Translations under genes and position numbers: made by a program | Shown: positions 44,974 through 54,018 of the stretch, piece after piece | How the letters are laid out: every line of letters starts with the position of its first letter | How positions within the stretch are numbered: the stretch's first letter is position 1 | Notes under the pieces: generated by a model | Databases searched by the model: none | What the model saw: only the letters and a program-made list of their open reading frames with translations | Told to the model about the DNA's origin: nothing | Assembly: GCF_030160075.1 (NCBI RefSeq) | Contig: NZ_BSNQ01000003.1 | Span: forward strand, 2,086,383-2,150,382 | Direction of reading: 5' to 3' | DNA length: 64,000 bases | DNA from: Dyella lipolytica | GTDB taxonomy: Bacteria; Pseudomonadota; Gammaproteobacteria; Xanthomonadales; Rhodanobacteraceae

Positions 44974-46695
44974 ATGTCATCGCAACCGCAGCCCACCGCG
45001 CTTGGCCTGTCGGGCATGGCCCGCCGTCTTGTTTCCGAAGGTCTGCTGCCCGAAGCGGATGTCCGCAAGGCGGTCACTGAGTCGGCTCAGCAGAAAAAAA
45101 CACTGACGGCCTGGCTGCTGGATCAAGGCTTGATCGATAACAGCCGCCTTACACAGATTGCGTCGGCCGAGTTCGGCATGCCGATGATGGACATCACTGC
45201 CGTAGCTCCCGCAAGCATGCCAATGAGCCTGATCAGTCAGGACCTGATCACCAAGCATCAGGTGCTGCCGTTGCTAAAACGCGGCAAACGGCTGTTCGTC
45301 GGTATCGCCGACCCCATGCAGCTGCAAGCGCTGGACGAGATCAAGTTCCACTCCAACTGCATGGTGGAGCCGATTCTGGTTGAGCGTGCTCAGCTGAGTC
45401 GGGCCATCGACAATGCGATGAACACGCTCAGCAACGCCACCCCCGATCTGGGCGGCGGCGATCTGGACGAATTGGCGCTGGAATCTGGCGACGACGAGGC
45501 TGAAAGTTCTGGTATCGATGCTACTGGCGGCGACGACGCCCCTGTGGTGAAGTTCGTCAACAAGATCCTGGTGGATGCCATCCGGCGCGGCGCATCGGAC
45601 ATCCACTTTGAGCCCTTCGAGACCCAGTACCGGGTGCGTTTACGCATGGATGGCATGCTGCGCGCCGTCGCCAGCCCTCCCATGAAACTGTCGGCTCGCA
45701 TTTCCTCGCGCCTGAAGGTGATGGCTGGGCTGGACATCGCCGAACGACGCGTGCCCCAGGACGGGCGCATCAAATTGAACCTGTCCAAGACTCACGCGAT
45801 GGACTTCCGCGTTAGCTCGCTACCCACTCTGTTCGGCGAAAAGATCGTACTTCGTATCCTGGATAGCTCGTCGGCCAAGCTAGGCATCGACAAGCTAGGC
45901 TATGAAGAGTCACAGAAACAGCTTTACATGGATGCGATCCACAAGCCCTACGGCATGGTGTTGGTCACCGGACCGACCGGCTCCGGTAAAACCGTATCCC
46001 TGTATACCGCGCTCAATATTCTCAATACCGCCGAACGCAACATCTCCACGGTAGAAGACCCGGTGGAAATTCGCGTCGAGGGTATCAACCAGGTACAGCA
46101 GAACGTAAAGCGCGGCATGACCTTCGCTGCCGCCTTGCGCTCCTTCCTGCGCCAGGATCCGGACGTGATCATGGTGGGCGAAATCCGCGACCTGGAAACG
46201 GCCGAAATCGCCATCAAGGCGGCCCAGACCGGTCATATGGTGCTTTCTACCCTGCATACGAACGATGCCCCACAGACCATTTCACGCCTGATGAATATGG
46301 GCATTGCGCCTTATAACATTACGTCGTCGGTGACTCTGGTCATCGCCCAGCGCTTGGCACGCCGCCTGCATAGCTGCAAGAAGCAGATGAACCTGCCGCC
46401 CAAGACGTTGCTGGACGCAGGTTTCACGCAGAAAGATATCGATGAAGGAATGACGATTTACGAAGCCGGCGGTTGCTCCGAGTGCAATGAAGGGTACAAA
46501 GGGCGCGTGGGCATCTACCAAGTGATGCCGATGGTCGAGGCCATCCAGAAGATCGTGCTGCAAGGCGGTAACGCGCTGCAGATCGCTGAGGTAGCCCGCA
46601 GCTTGGGTATCAACGACCTGCGTGCGTCGGCCTTGCTTAAGGTCAAGGCAGGTGTGACGAGCCTCGCGGAAATTGACCGCGTGACCAAAGACTGA
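44974..46695 (+). CDS. pilB: Type IV pilus assembly ATPase
   Basis: A 573-residue GspE/PilB hexameric ATPase that drives pilus extension from the cytoplasm. The N-terminal MshEN-type region (residues 10-160) is followed by an acidic linker, then VTGPTGSGKTVSLY (Walker A), the Asp box, DPDVIMVGEIRD (Walker B) and STLHTND (His box). The zinc-binding region near the C-terminus has HSC and GCSECN, so the usual CxxC...CxxC shows only three Cys with a His. AGGCAGG precedes the ATG. Upstream lie 285 gene-free bases that should carry its promoter. Confidence 0.95.
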   Translation: MSSQPQPTALGLSGMARRLVSEGLLPEADVRKAVTESAQQKKTLTAWLLDQGLIDNSRLTQIASAEFGMPMMDITAVAPASMPMSLISQDLITKHQVLPLLKRGKRLFVGIADPMQLQALDEIKFHSNCMVEPILVERAQLSRAIDNAMNTLSNATPDLGGGDLDELALESGDDEAESSGIDATGGDDAPVVKFVNKILVDAIRRGASDIHFEPFETQYRVRLRMDGMLRAVASPPMKLSARISSRLKVMAGLDIAERRVPQDGRIKLNLSKTHAMDFRVSSLPTLFGEKIVLRILDSSSAKLGIDKLGYEESQKQLYMDAIHKPYGMVLVTGPTGSGKTVSLYTALNILNTAERNISTVEDPVEIRVEGINQVQQNVKRGMTFAAALRSFLRQDPDVIMVGEIRDLETAEIAIKAAQTGHMVLSTLHTNDAPQTISRLMNMGIAPYNITSSVTLVIAQRLARRLHSCKKQMNLPPKTLLDAGFTQKDIDEGMTIYEAGGCSECNEGYKGRVGIYQVMPMVEAIQKIVLQGGNALQIAEVARSLGINDLRASALLKVKAGVTSLAEIDRVTKD

Positions 46696-46844
46696 CCATC
46701 GGGCCTGGCCCATTCGGGTCGTTTTCCTGCCGGACTTGCGTCCGGGACCACGAAAATGACCCTTCAAAGTAACGTAAGCTGCAGATTGTCCTGCCCGTAG
46801 CTCCCGCAACGGCGCCGGATCGGATCATTGGGGGGAAGATACGT

Positions 46845-48113
46845 ATGGCCACGGTTACCGCCGCAACCAAGAACACCCGACAACAGGCTGCCCAGCGCGC
46901 CCAGATCACTCAGATGCCCACCTATGAATGGGTGGCACTGGATAAGCGTGGCAAGCGCATGAAGGGCGTCATGCCGGCGAAGAACGCATCGCTGGTGAAA
47001 GCCGAATTACGCCGCCAGGGCATGAATCCGCAGACGGTGCGCGAACGCAGCAAGCCGCTGTTTGGCGGATCTGGCAGTACGGTCAAGCCGCGCGACGTGG
47101 CGATCTTCAGCCGTCAGATCGCCACGATGATGGCGTCGGGCGTGCCCATGGTGCAGGCCTTCGACATCATTGCCGATGGACAGAAGAACCCGCGCTTCAA
47201 GAACATGCTGGTCGATGTGAAGCAGGGCATCGAGGGTGGCTCCACGCTGCATGAGGCCCTTGGTCAGTACCCCGTCCAGTTTGATGAGCTGTACCGCAAT
47301 CTGGTGCGTGCAGGCGAATCGGCGGGCGTGCTGGACACGATTCTCGATACGGTTGCCACCTACAAAGAAAAAACCGAAAGCATCAAGGGCAAGATCAAGA
47401 AGGCGCTTTTCTATCCCATCATGGTGATGGTGGTTGCTATCGGCGTCATCATGATCATGTTGCTGTTCGTAGTGCCCGTTTTTGCCAAGACCTTTAAAGA
47501 CGCTGGCGCTGAACTGCCGGCCCCCACTCAGTTGCTTGTAAGCTTGTCGGGGTTCATGCAGCAGTACTGGTGGGTCGTTCTCGGCAGCATTGTCGGCGGT
47601 GTCGTGGCACTCATCATGGCCAAGAAACGCTCGGTCAAATTCGCTCATTTCCTCGATCGTCTAACGCTCAAATTACCCGTGATGGGCAATATCATGCGTC
47701 AGTCGGCCATTGCGCGGTTTGCACGCACACTGGGTGTTACCTTCCGCGCCGGCGTACCCCTGGTTGAGGCGATGGACGCCGTCGCCGGCGCGACCGGTAG
47801 CGTGGTGTACGGCGATGCCGTGCGCCAGATGCGCGACGACATCGCCGTGGGGCACCAACTGCAGCTAGCCATGCGACAGACCGGCCTATTCCCGAACATG
47901 GTCACCCAGATGGTGGCGATCGGCGAAGAATCCGGCGCGTTGGACCACATGCTGTTCAAGTGCGCTGAATTCTATGAAGAGGAAGTCAGCAACGCCGTCG
48001 ATTCGCTGGCGTCATTGCTCGAACCCTTGATGATGGTGATCCTGGGTACCTTGGTCGGCGGTATCGTGGTTGCGCTCTATCTGCCTATCTTCAAGCTCGC
48101 CGGCACGTTCTAA
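46845..48113 (+). CDS. pilC: Type IV pilus inner-membrane platform protein
   Basis: A 422-residue PilC with two T2SF domains (about 75-200 and 280-400). FSRQIATMMASGVPMVQAF and FARTLGVTFRAGVPLVEAMD are the paired signatures. Three membrane helices include MVMVVAIGVIMIMLLFVVPVFAKTF and the C-terminal MMVILGTLVGGIVVALYLPIFKL. It links PilB to the growing fibre. GGGGGAAG precedes the ATG. Confidence 0.95.
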   Translation: MATVTAATKNTRQQAAQRAQITQMPTYEWVALDKRGKRMKGVMPAKNASLVKAELRRQGMNPQTVRERSKPLFGGSGSTVKPRDVAIFSRQIATMMASGVPMVQAFDIIADGQKNPRFKNMLVDVKQGIEGGSTLHEALGQYPVQFDELYRNLVRAGESAGVLDTILDTVATYKEKTESIKGKIKKALFYPIMVMVVAIGVIMIMLLFVVPVFAKTFKDAGAELPAPTQLLVSLSGFMQQYWWVVLGSIVGGVVALIMAKKRSVKFAHFLDRLTLKLPVMGNIMRQSAIARFARTLGVTFRAGVPLVEAMDAVAGATGSVVYGDAVRQMRDDIAVGHQLQLAMRQTGLFPNMVTQMVAIGEESGALDHMLFKCAEFYEEEVSNAVDSLASLLEPLMMVILGTLVGGIVVALYLPIFKLAGTF

Positions 48114-48191
48114 TCCCGCTAATACCTGCGCGCCACATTCTTGTCGCCCTGCGACGATAATGTGGCGCGTTTTCATAACTAGGATCCGGGC

Positions 48192-49049
48192 ATGCCCGAT
48201 TTGCCGTTGACAGCTTGGATCGTTATCGCCGGCGTACTCGGCTTGCTGGTGGGCAGCTTTCTCAACGTCGTGATCCTGCGCTTGCCCGAACGCCTGGACG
48301 CTCTCTGGCGCCAGGAAGCACACGATGTGCTGGGTCTGGAGCACGCACAGCAAACGCTTCCACCGGGCATCGTGCGCGAGTCTTCGCACTGCCCGCATTG
48401 CAAGCATCCGCTGGCGGCCTACGACAATATCCCGCTCTTCAGCTGGCTCTGGCTCAAGGGCCGCTGTCGGTATTGTCAGGCGCCCATATCGATTCAGTAT
48501 CCATTGGTCGAACTGCTGACCGCGATTTTGAGCGCGATCGTCGTCTGGAAATTGGGCCCGACGTGGGTAGCATTGGCAGGACTGTTCTTTACCTGGTCGC
48601 TAGTTGCGCTATCGGGTATCGATCTGCGCACCCAGCTGCTGCCCGACCAGATCACCTTGCCACTGCTATGGGCTGGCCTGCTGCTTAGCTTGGGCCATCT
48701 TTTCGTCGAACCCAAATCAGCGATTCTCGGCGCGGCGATCGGCTATCTCAGCCTGTGGAGCGTGTACTGGCTGTTCAAGCTGTTAACGGGTAAAGAAGGC
48801 ATGGGTTTCGGCGATTTCAAATTGCTCGCCGCACTTGGCGCATGGATGGGGCCGGTCGCGTTGCTGCCGGTCATCCTGCTGTCTTCGTTTATCGGCGCGT
48901 TGATCGGCGGTGCGATGATCGCGCTTAGAAAACATGCGCGCGAAGTGCCGATGCCGTTTGGCCCCTTCATCGCTATGGCAGGATGGGTCTGGTTTATCGC
49001 GGGCGACTATCTATTGCACGCGTATCTTGGCCTGACCGGAATGGGATGA
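48192..49049 (+). CDS. pilD: Prepilin peptidase/N-methyltransferase
   Basis: A 285-residue PilD that cleaves prepilins after the G of G-FTLIE and methylates the new Phe. Two CxxC pairs (HCPHC and CRYC) bind zinc in the cytoplasmic domain. The catalytic aspartates are in GIDLRTQLLPD and GMGFGDFKLLAALG. Eight helices are expected. It serves both pilins upstream and any type II secretion pseudopilins elsewhere. It overlaps coaE by four bases. Confidence 0.95.
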   Translation: MPDLPLTAWIVIAGVLGLLVGSFLNVVILRLPERLDALWRQEAHDVLGLEHAQQTLPPGIVRESSHCPHCKHPLAAYDNIPLFSWLWLKGRCRYCQAPISIQYPLVELLTAILSAIVVWKLGPTWVALAGLFFTWSLVALSGIDLRTQLLPDQITLPLLWAGLLLSLGHLFVEPKSAILGAAIGYLSLWSVYWLFKLLTGKEGMGFGDFKLLAALGAWMGPVALLPVILLSSFIGALIGGAMIALRKHAREVPMPFGPFIAMAGWVWFIAGDYLLHAYLGLTGMG

Positions 49050-49666
49050 GCACGACCATGCCGTTCACAGTGGCGCTTACAGGCGGCATTGCCTCCGGCA
49101 AAAGTGCTGTCGAAAAGCGCTTCAGGATGCTCGGCGCGCATGTCTACGACGCCGACCACGCGGCGCGCGTGGTAGTAGAGCCCGGCAGTGATGGCCTGGC
49201 ATCGATCGTCGCCGCTTTCGGCGACGACGTGCTGGATGCCCACGGACGACTCGACCGTCCCGCCATGCGAAAGCGCGTTTTTGCCGATCCCACCGCGCGC
49301 AAGACGCTGGAGGCGATCGTGCATCCGCGCGTCAGGCAATGGATGCTGGAGCATGCACAGACCGACAAAGGGCCGTACGTGGTGCTGGCCATTCCCCTGT
49401 TGACCGAAAACATCGGGCATTACCGCTGGGTGGACCGAATCCTGGTGGCGGACGTACCGGAAGCCATCCAGATTCAAAGACTGGTTGCACGCGACGCTAT
49501 CGACGAAACTCTGGCCGCCCGCATCCTGGCCAGCCAGGCATCCCGCGATAGCCGCCTGGCGCTGGCTGACGATGTGATCGACAACGCCGGCCCGGAGGCT
49601 GATCTGGACGCGCAGGTTGAGACTCTGCATCAGCGTTACCTGGCATTGGCCGCCGCCCGGCGCTGA
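49046..49666 (+). CDS. coaE: Dephospho-CoA kinase
   Basis: A 206-residue kinase for the last step of coenzyme A synthesis. FTVALTGGIASGKSAVEKRF is the P-loop, VYDADHAAR binds dephospho-CoA, and VLAIPLLTENIGH is the family block. It is joined to pilD by an ATGA overlap, the conserved pilBCD-coaE arrangement; an internal ATG at 49058 is an alternative start. Confidence 0.94.
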   Translation: MSTTMPFTVALTGGIASGKSAVEKRFRMLGAHVYDADHAARVVVEPGSDGLASIVAAFGDDVLDAHGRLDRPAMRKRVFADPTARKTLEAIVHPRVRQWMLEHAQTDKGPYVVLAIPLLTENIGHYRWVDRILVADVPEAIQIQRLVARDAIDETLAARILASQASRDSRLALADDVIDNAGPEADLDAQVETLHQRYLALAAARR

Positions 49667-49753
49667 ATACCCTCGATCCGACCCGCGGTGTCGTAAATCC
49701 TTCAAGCGGTTAAACTTGGTGGTTCCCGCCACCCTCGTGCGAATCCTGACCCG

Positions 49754-51514
49754 ATGTCCACCGAATCCGTCGCCGCCAAGCCTGCCGTAACCCCCGAGAC
49801 CGATGCGCCGCGCGATTTCATCCGCCAGATCGTTCGCGAGGACCTAACGCGAGGCAAGCACCACGCGATCTGCACGCGCTTCCCGCCGGAACCCAACGGT
49901 TACCTGCATATCGGGCACGCCAAGGCGATCTGCCTGAACTTCGGCATCGCACGGGAATTCAGCGGCTGGTGCAACCTGCGCCTGGACGATACCAACCCCG
50001 GCAAGGAAGACCCCGAGTTCGTCGAGGGCATCAAGGACGACGTCCGCTGGCTGGGCTACGAGTGGCATGACTTGCGCCACGCGTCCGACTATTTCGAGGT
50101 GTTCTACCGTGCCGCGATCAAGCTGATCGAGGACGGACACGCCTACGTGGACGATCTGACCGCCGATGAGATGCGAGCTTATCGCGGTACGCTCACCGAA
50201 CCGGGTCGCAACTCGCCGTCCCGCGAACGCAGCGTGACGGAGAACCTGGACCTGTTCCGCCGCATGCGCGCGGGCGAGTTCGCCGATGGCAGCAAGACGC
50301 TGCGCGCGAAGATCGATATGACCTCGGGCAACATCAACATGCGCGATCCGGCGATCTACCGCATCCGCAAAGTCACGCACCAGAACACCGGCGATGTGTG
50401 GCCTATCTATCCGATGTACGACTACGCGCACTGCCTCTCCGACGCGCTGGAAGGCATCACTCATTCGTTGTGCACACTGGAGTTCGAGGATCACCGCCCG
50501 CTCTACGACTGGTTCGTGGACAACGTGGATCTGCCCAACCATCCGGAACTGTGGCAGCACATGCGTGACAACGGCTTCCGTACCGAGCCGGCCAAGCCGC
50601 GACAGATCGAGTTTTCGCGTCTCAACCTCACCTACTCCATCACTAGCAAGCGCAAGCTCGCGCAACTGGTGAGCGAAGGACTGGTCGGAGGTTGGGACGA
50701 TCCGCGCATGAACACGCTGCGCGGCCTGCGTCGTCGCGGCTTTACGCCGGGCGGCATCCGCCTGCTGATCGAACGGCTAGGTGTAAGCAAGCAGAACAGC
50801 GTGATCGACTACGCGATCTTCGAAAACTGCATCCGCGAAGACCTCGACACCAGCGCTGCCCGCCGCATGGCGGTGGTCGATCCATTGAAGCTGGTGATCA
50901 CCAATCTGCCCGAGGGTCACGAAGAAACACTGACCTTTCCCAATCACCCCAAGGACGAAAGCTTCGGCACTCGCCACGTACCGTTCTCACGCGAACTGTG
51001 GATCGAGCGCGAGGATTTCGCCGAAGTGCCACCCAAGGGTTTCCATCGCCTGAAGCCCGATGGCGAAGTGCGCCTGCGCGGCGTCGGCATCGTCAAGTGC
51101 GAGCAGGTGATCAAGGACGTCAACGGTGGCGTGATCGAGCTGCATTGCACACTCGATCCCGAATCGCGCTCGGGCATGCCAGGCGCCGACCGCAAAGTGA
51201 AGGGCACGATCCACTGGGTCAGCGCGCAGCATGGCGTTGCCGCCGAAATTCGCCTCTACGATCGCCTGTTCAACGTGCCCACACCGGACGACGAAAGCGA
51301 CGGCAAAACCTGGCTCGAGCACATCAATCCCGACGCCAAGCGCGTCGTGCGCGGCTGGCTGGAGCCCGCCGCCGCCGATGCCGCGCCGGAGCAGCGCTAC
51401 CAGTTCGAACGGCTGGGCTATTTCGTAGCCGATCGTGTGGACCATCGCGCCGAGGCACCCGTGTTCAACCGCACCGTGACTTTGCGCGACACCTGGGCCA
51501 AGCAGGCAGCCTGA
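49754..51514 (+). CDS. glnS: Glutaminyl-tRNA synthetase
   Basis: A 586-residue class I synthetase charging tRNA-Gln. [21 protein letters not shown] holds the HIGH motif, [12 protein letters not shown] the glutamine pocket, and [12 protein letters not shown] is the KMSKS equivalent. The two C-terminal beta-barrels that read the anticodon are present, so the length is complete. The presence of GlnRS means glutamine tRNA is charged directly, without GatCAB, as in most gammaproteobacteria. Confidence 0.96.
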   Translation: MSTESVAAKPAVTPETDAPRDFIRQIVREDLTRGKHHAICTRFPPEPNGYLHIGHAKAICLNFGIAREFSGWCNLRLDDTNPGKEDPEFVEGIKDDVRWLGYEWHDLRHASDYFEVFYRAAIKLIEDGHAYVDDLTADEMRAYRGTLTEPGRNSPSRERSVTENLDLFRRMRAGEFADGSKTLRAKIDMTSGNINMRDPAIYRIRKVTHQNTGDVWPIYPMYDYAHCLSDALEGITHSLCTLEFEDHRPLYDWFVDNVDLPNHPELWQHMRDNGFRTEPAKPRQIEFSRLNLTYSITSKRKLAQLVSEGLVGGWDDPRMNTLRGLRRRGFTPGGIRLLIERLGVSKQNSVIDYAIFENCIREDLDTSAARRMAVVDPLKLVITNLPEGHEETLTFPNHPKDESFGTRHVPFSRELWIEREDFAEVPPKGFHRLKPDGEVRLRGVGIVKCEQVIKDVNGGVIELHCTLDPESRSGMPGADRKVKGTIHWVSAQHGVAAEIRLYDRLFNVPTPDDESDGKTWLEHINPDAKRVVRGWLEPAAADAAPEQRYQFERLGYFVADRVDHRAEAPVFNRTVTLRDTWAKQAA

Positions 51515-51516
51515 GC

Positions 51517-52077
51517 ATGATGCTGCCGCTGCAGATCCACCTCACCCTGCCGCCCTGGATCGAAGAGGTTGCCGACGCTAGCCGGCGTTATCTCACCGAC
51601 GAGGAGCGCATGGAGCTGGCGATCGAGCTGTCACGGCGCAATATCCAGCACGGCAGCGGCGGCCCGTTTGGCGCCGCGGTGTTCGACGAGCATGGCCGGC
51701 TGATCGCCGCTGCAGCCAATCGGGTCGTGCCGCAAACCTGCTCTGTGGCCCATGCGGAAATGCTCGCCTACATGGCGGCACAGCAACGTCTGGCCAGCTA
51801 CCGTCTGAATGAACAGGGTGGCCACTACACTCTCGCCACCAGCTCACAACCTTGCTGCCAGTGCTATGGCGCCACGGTCTGGGCCGGCGTCGATACGCTA
51901 CTGATCGGCGCCCGCGCCGAAGACGTGGAAGAACTCACCGAGTTCGACGAAGGCCCGCTTCCCGCCGACTGGGTCGGTGAACTGGAACGCCGTGGCATTG
52001 CCGTACGACGCGACATTCTCCGCAATCAGGCACGCAGCGTACTGGCCGAATATGGCGCAACGGGGGAGAGCTATTGA
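51517..52077 (+). CDS. Cytidine/guanine-deaminase-like zinc hydrolase
   Basis: A 186-residue member of the CMP/dCMP-deaminase superfamily. GGPFGAAVFDE, the catalytic VAHAEM (zinc His and proton-shuttle Glu) and SSQPCCQCYGA (two zinc Cys) are intact. The order and spacing resemble guanine deaminases of the GuaD type more than tRNA adenosine deaminase TadA, but the base cannot be settled by eye. It starts three bases after glnS and ends in a four-base overlap (TTGA) with the next gene. Confidence 0.82.
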   Translation: MMLPLQIHLTLPPWIEEVADASRRYLTDEERMELAIELSRRNIQHGSGGPFGAAVFDEHGRLIAAAANRVVPQTCSVAHAEMLAYMAAQQRLASYRLNEQGGHYTLATSSQPCCQCYGATVWAGVDTLLIGARAEDVEELTEFDEGPLPADWVGELERRGIAVRRDILRNQARSVLAEYGATGESY

Positions 52078-52826
52078 ACCGCCTCCGCGCCTCACTGCCG
52101 CTGATCCTGCTGATCGTTGCGGGAATCGTGCTGGTTAGCTCCGGTATCTTCGACCGTTTCCATCCAGGGCATCTGGTCGCGCATCAGCAGCAAATCCATG
52201 CGCGCATCAATGCGGATCCTTGGCTGAGCCGTCTCGTTTATATCGGCCTGCTGACACTCGCGACATGTACCGGCATTCCTCTGACCATCGTATTGATTCT
52301 GGCAGGGGGGTTTGCCTTCGGTATCGTTGAAGGCACCATGTATTCCTCGATCGGGCTTACGCTGGGCTCGTTGATTCTGTTTCTCGCCAGTCGCTATGCC
52401 TTCGGCGAAGGCAGCAAACATCCGCCGGCGATTGCGGAAAAACTGCACCACGGCTTTGAACGCCATCCGGTGAGCTACACGCTGTTTTTGCGGTTGGTAC
52501 CTGTCGCTCCATTCGGCTTGCTGACGGTCGCGCTTGCATGGCTGCGTTGTCCGCTGTGGTTGTTCCTGGGCGCCACCTGGCTAGGCGGTACGCTGATGCT
52601 GGCGTTCGAGACCTCGGTGGGCGCCGGATTGAGCCAAGCCTTGAGCCACGGGCACCGACTCGGCGCGGATCTGTTCTTCGATCCCAGCATCATGTGGCCA
52701 TTGGGTGTGCTGGCGCTGCTGTCGCTGCTTCCGCTGCTGGTCGACTTTATCCGCACCAAGCGCCATGCCGCGGCGGAAAGCTCACAAGAAAAGCCGCCTT
52801 CGCGCGGAATCGGGCCCACCGGTTGA
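52074..52826 (+). CDS. TVP38/TMEM64 (DedA-superfamily) membrane protein
   Basis: A 250-residue protein with five or six membrane helices and the SNARE-associated/VTT core (GIPLTIVLILAGGFAFGIVEGTMYSSIGLTLGSLILFLASRYAFG, then FLRLVPVAPFGLLTVALAW). The superfamily includes lipid scramblases and undecaprenyl-phosphate flippases, though no function is shown for this branch. Start is TTG at 52074, overlapping the deaminase stop, with GGGGGAG six bases ahead. Confidence 0.85.
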   Translation: MNRLRASLPLILLIVAGIVLVSSGIFDRFHPGHLVAHQQQIHARINADPWLSRLVYIGLLTLATCTGIPLTIVLILAGGFAFGIVEGTMYSSIGLTLGSLILFLASRYAFGEGSKHPPAIAEKLHHGFERHPVSYTLFLRLVPVAPFGLLTVALAWLRCPLWLFLGATWLGGTLMLAFETSVGAGLSQALSHGHRLGADLFFDPSIMWPLGVLALLSLLPLLVDFIRTKRHAAAESSQEKPPSRGIGPTG

Positions 52827-52910
52827 CTTCAGCACCGTTGCGGCAACCGAACGATGCGGATTGCCCATGGACCGACAAGGACCAAGAGGCAAATCCGCAC
52901 CTCACCAGCA

Positions 52911-53147
52911 TCACTTGCTGCTGACTTCCTGCTTTTTTCGACGTTCGGCGACGGGCAATCCACCCCATCCGAAGTTTTCCATCTCGACCTCTTCAATCAC
53001 CACGAACGTGGCATCGAGTGGCTTGTTCAGAACATCCAGCAATAACTGACTACTCCCTTTGATAAGCGCCGCTTTCTCTTCTGCCGTGGCTGCCTTGCGG
53101 CCCGGGCCGGAACCTTCGCGGGTAATCTGGATAGTGACGATAGGCAT
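52911..53147 (-). CDS. 4-oxalocrotonate-tautomerase-family enzyme
   Basis: A 78-residue tautomerase with the catalytic Pro1 directly after the start Met (MPIVTIQITREG), ATAEEKAALIKGSSQLLLDVLNKP and FVVIEEVEMENFGWGG. These are marks of the 4-OT/YusQ subfamily, in which Trp-Gly-Gly near the end is typical. The protein is slightly longer than 4-OT (62) because of a basic tail. It lies on the minus strand with an SDR and a LysR regulator, possibly one small catabolic or stress unit. Substrate unknown. Confidence 0.87.
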   Translation of the reverse strand: MPIVTIQITREGSGPGRKAATAEEKAALIKGSSQLLLDVLNKPLDATFVVIEEVEMENFGWGGLPVAERRKKQEVSSK

Positions 53148-53199
53148 GTTCGTTCTCCTGGTTAGCGAAGGGCGGGCGATGTGCCCACCCCATGATTCG

Positions 53200-53910
53200 T
53201 CAGTGTCCGGCGCTCTGTCCGCCGTCGACGTGGAGGATCTCGCCCGTTACGAAGCCTGCGGAATCGAGATAGAGAATGGCGTCAACGATGTCTGAGATAT
53301 CGCCCATACGACCCACCGGATGCAGGCTGGCGAGAGCAGCATGCGTTTCCGGCGCGTGCATCGGCGTCTTGATGACGCCAGGCGCTACGGCGTTTACGCG
53401 AATCCCGCGCTTGGCATATTCAATAGCCAGCGACTTGGTAGCGGCGTTCAGCCCGCCCTTCGTCAACGATGCCAACACCGACGGCACACCATCGATCGCA
53501 TGATCGATGAGGCTCGTCGTGATATTGACGATATGGCCACTGCCCTGCTTCTCCATTTCCGGTATAGCGAGCTGCGTGATATGGAAGAAGCCGTCGAGGT
53601 TCACTGCCAACGTGCGGGCGTACTCTTCCTGGGTGTAATCGGTAAAAGGCTTGGCGAGAAAGATGCCGGCATTGTTCACCAGTGTGTCGATACGGCCGAA
53701 ACGGGACATGGCCTCGGACACAATGCGCTGGGCCACGGCGCGCTCCGAAATGTCACCCGGCACGGCGATGACGTCGGGATCGCTCGATGGTTTGATCGAA
53801 CGCGAGTTTGCAACCACGCGGTAATTGCTATCCCGAAAAGCCTTGACCAGGCTTGCGCCAATGCCTTGCGACGCACCGGTAACGACGGCGACTTTCTGTT
53901 GAATGTTCAT
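53200..53910 (-). CDS. SDR-family oxidoreductase lacking the catalytic Tyr
   Basis: A 236-residue SDR. VAVVTGASQGIGASLV binds the cofactor, NNAGIFLAKPF is canonical, and GIRVNAVAPGVIKTPM follows the active site. The expected YxxxK reads ASLTK (in SVLASLTKGGL), so the catalytic Tyr is replaced by Ala while the Lys is kept. The same arrangement is, to my knowledge, shared by a common proteobacterial SDR group, so this is probably not a sequencing fault. The LysR-type gene upstream on the same strand may regulate it. Confidence 0.85.
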   Translation of the reverse strand: MNIQQKVAVVTGASQGIGASLVKAFRDSNYRVVANSRSIKPSSDPDVIAVPGDISERAVAQRIVSEAMSRFGRIDTLVNNAGIFLAKPFTDYTQEEYARTLAVNLDGFFHITQLAIPEMEKQGSGHIVNITTSLIDHAIDGVPSVLASLTKGGLNAATKSLAIEYAKRGIRVNAVAPGVIKTPMHAPETHAALASLHPVGRMGDISDIVDAILYLDSAGFVTGEILHVDGGQSAGH

Positions 53911-54018
53911 GATGTGTGCCACTCGAAGATGAAAGGGGGGAGGTCGGCTTGATCCCGGTCGGATCAATACCGCCGACGCCCCAAATCTAGGCGCACACCA
54001 CGCATTAGCGAATCCCTG

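Noticed and set aside
50692-51516. Long upstream extension of the deaminase frame through glnS
   Set aside because: Arg-rich shadow of glnS; the deaminase begins at ATG 51517 right after the glnS stop.
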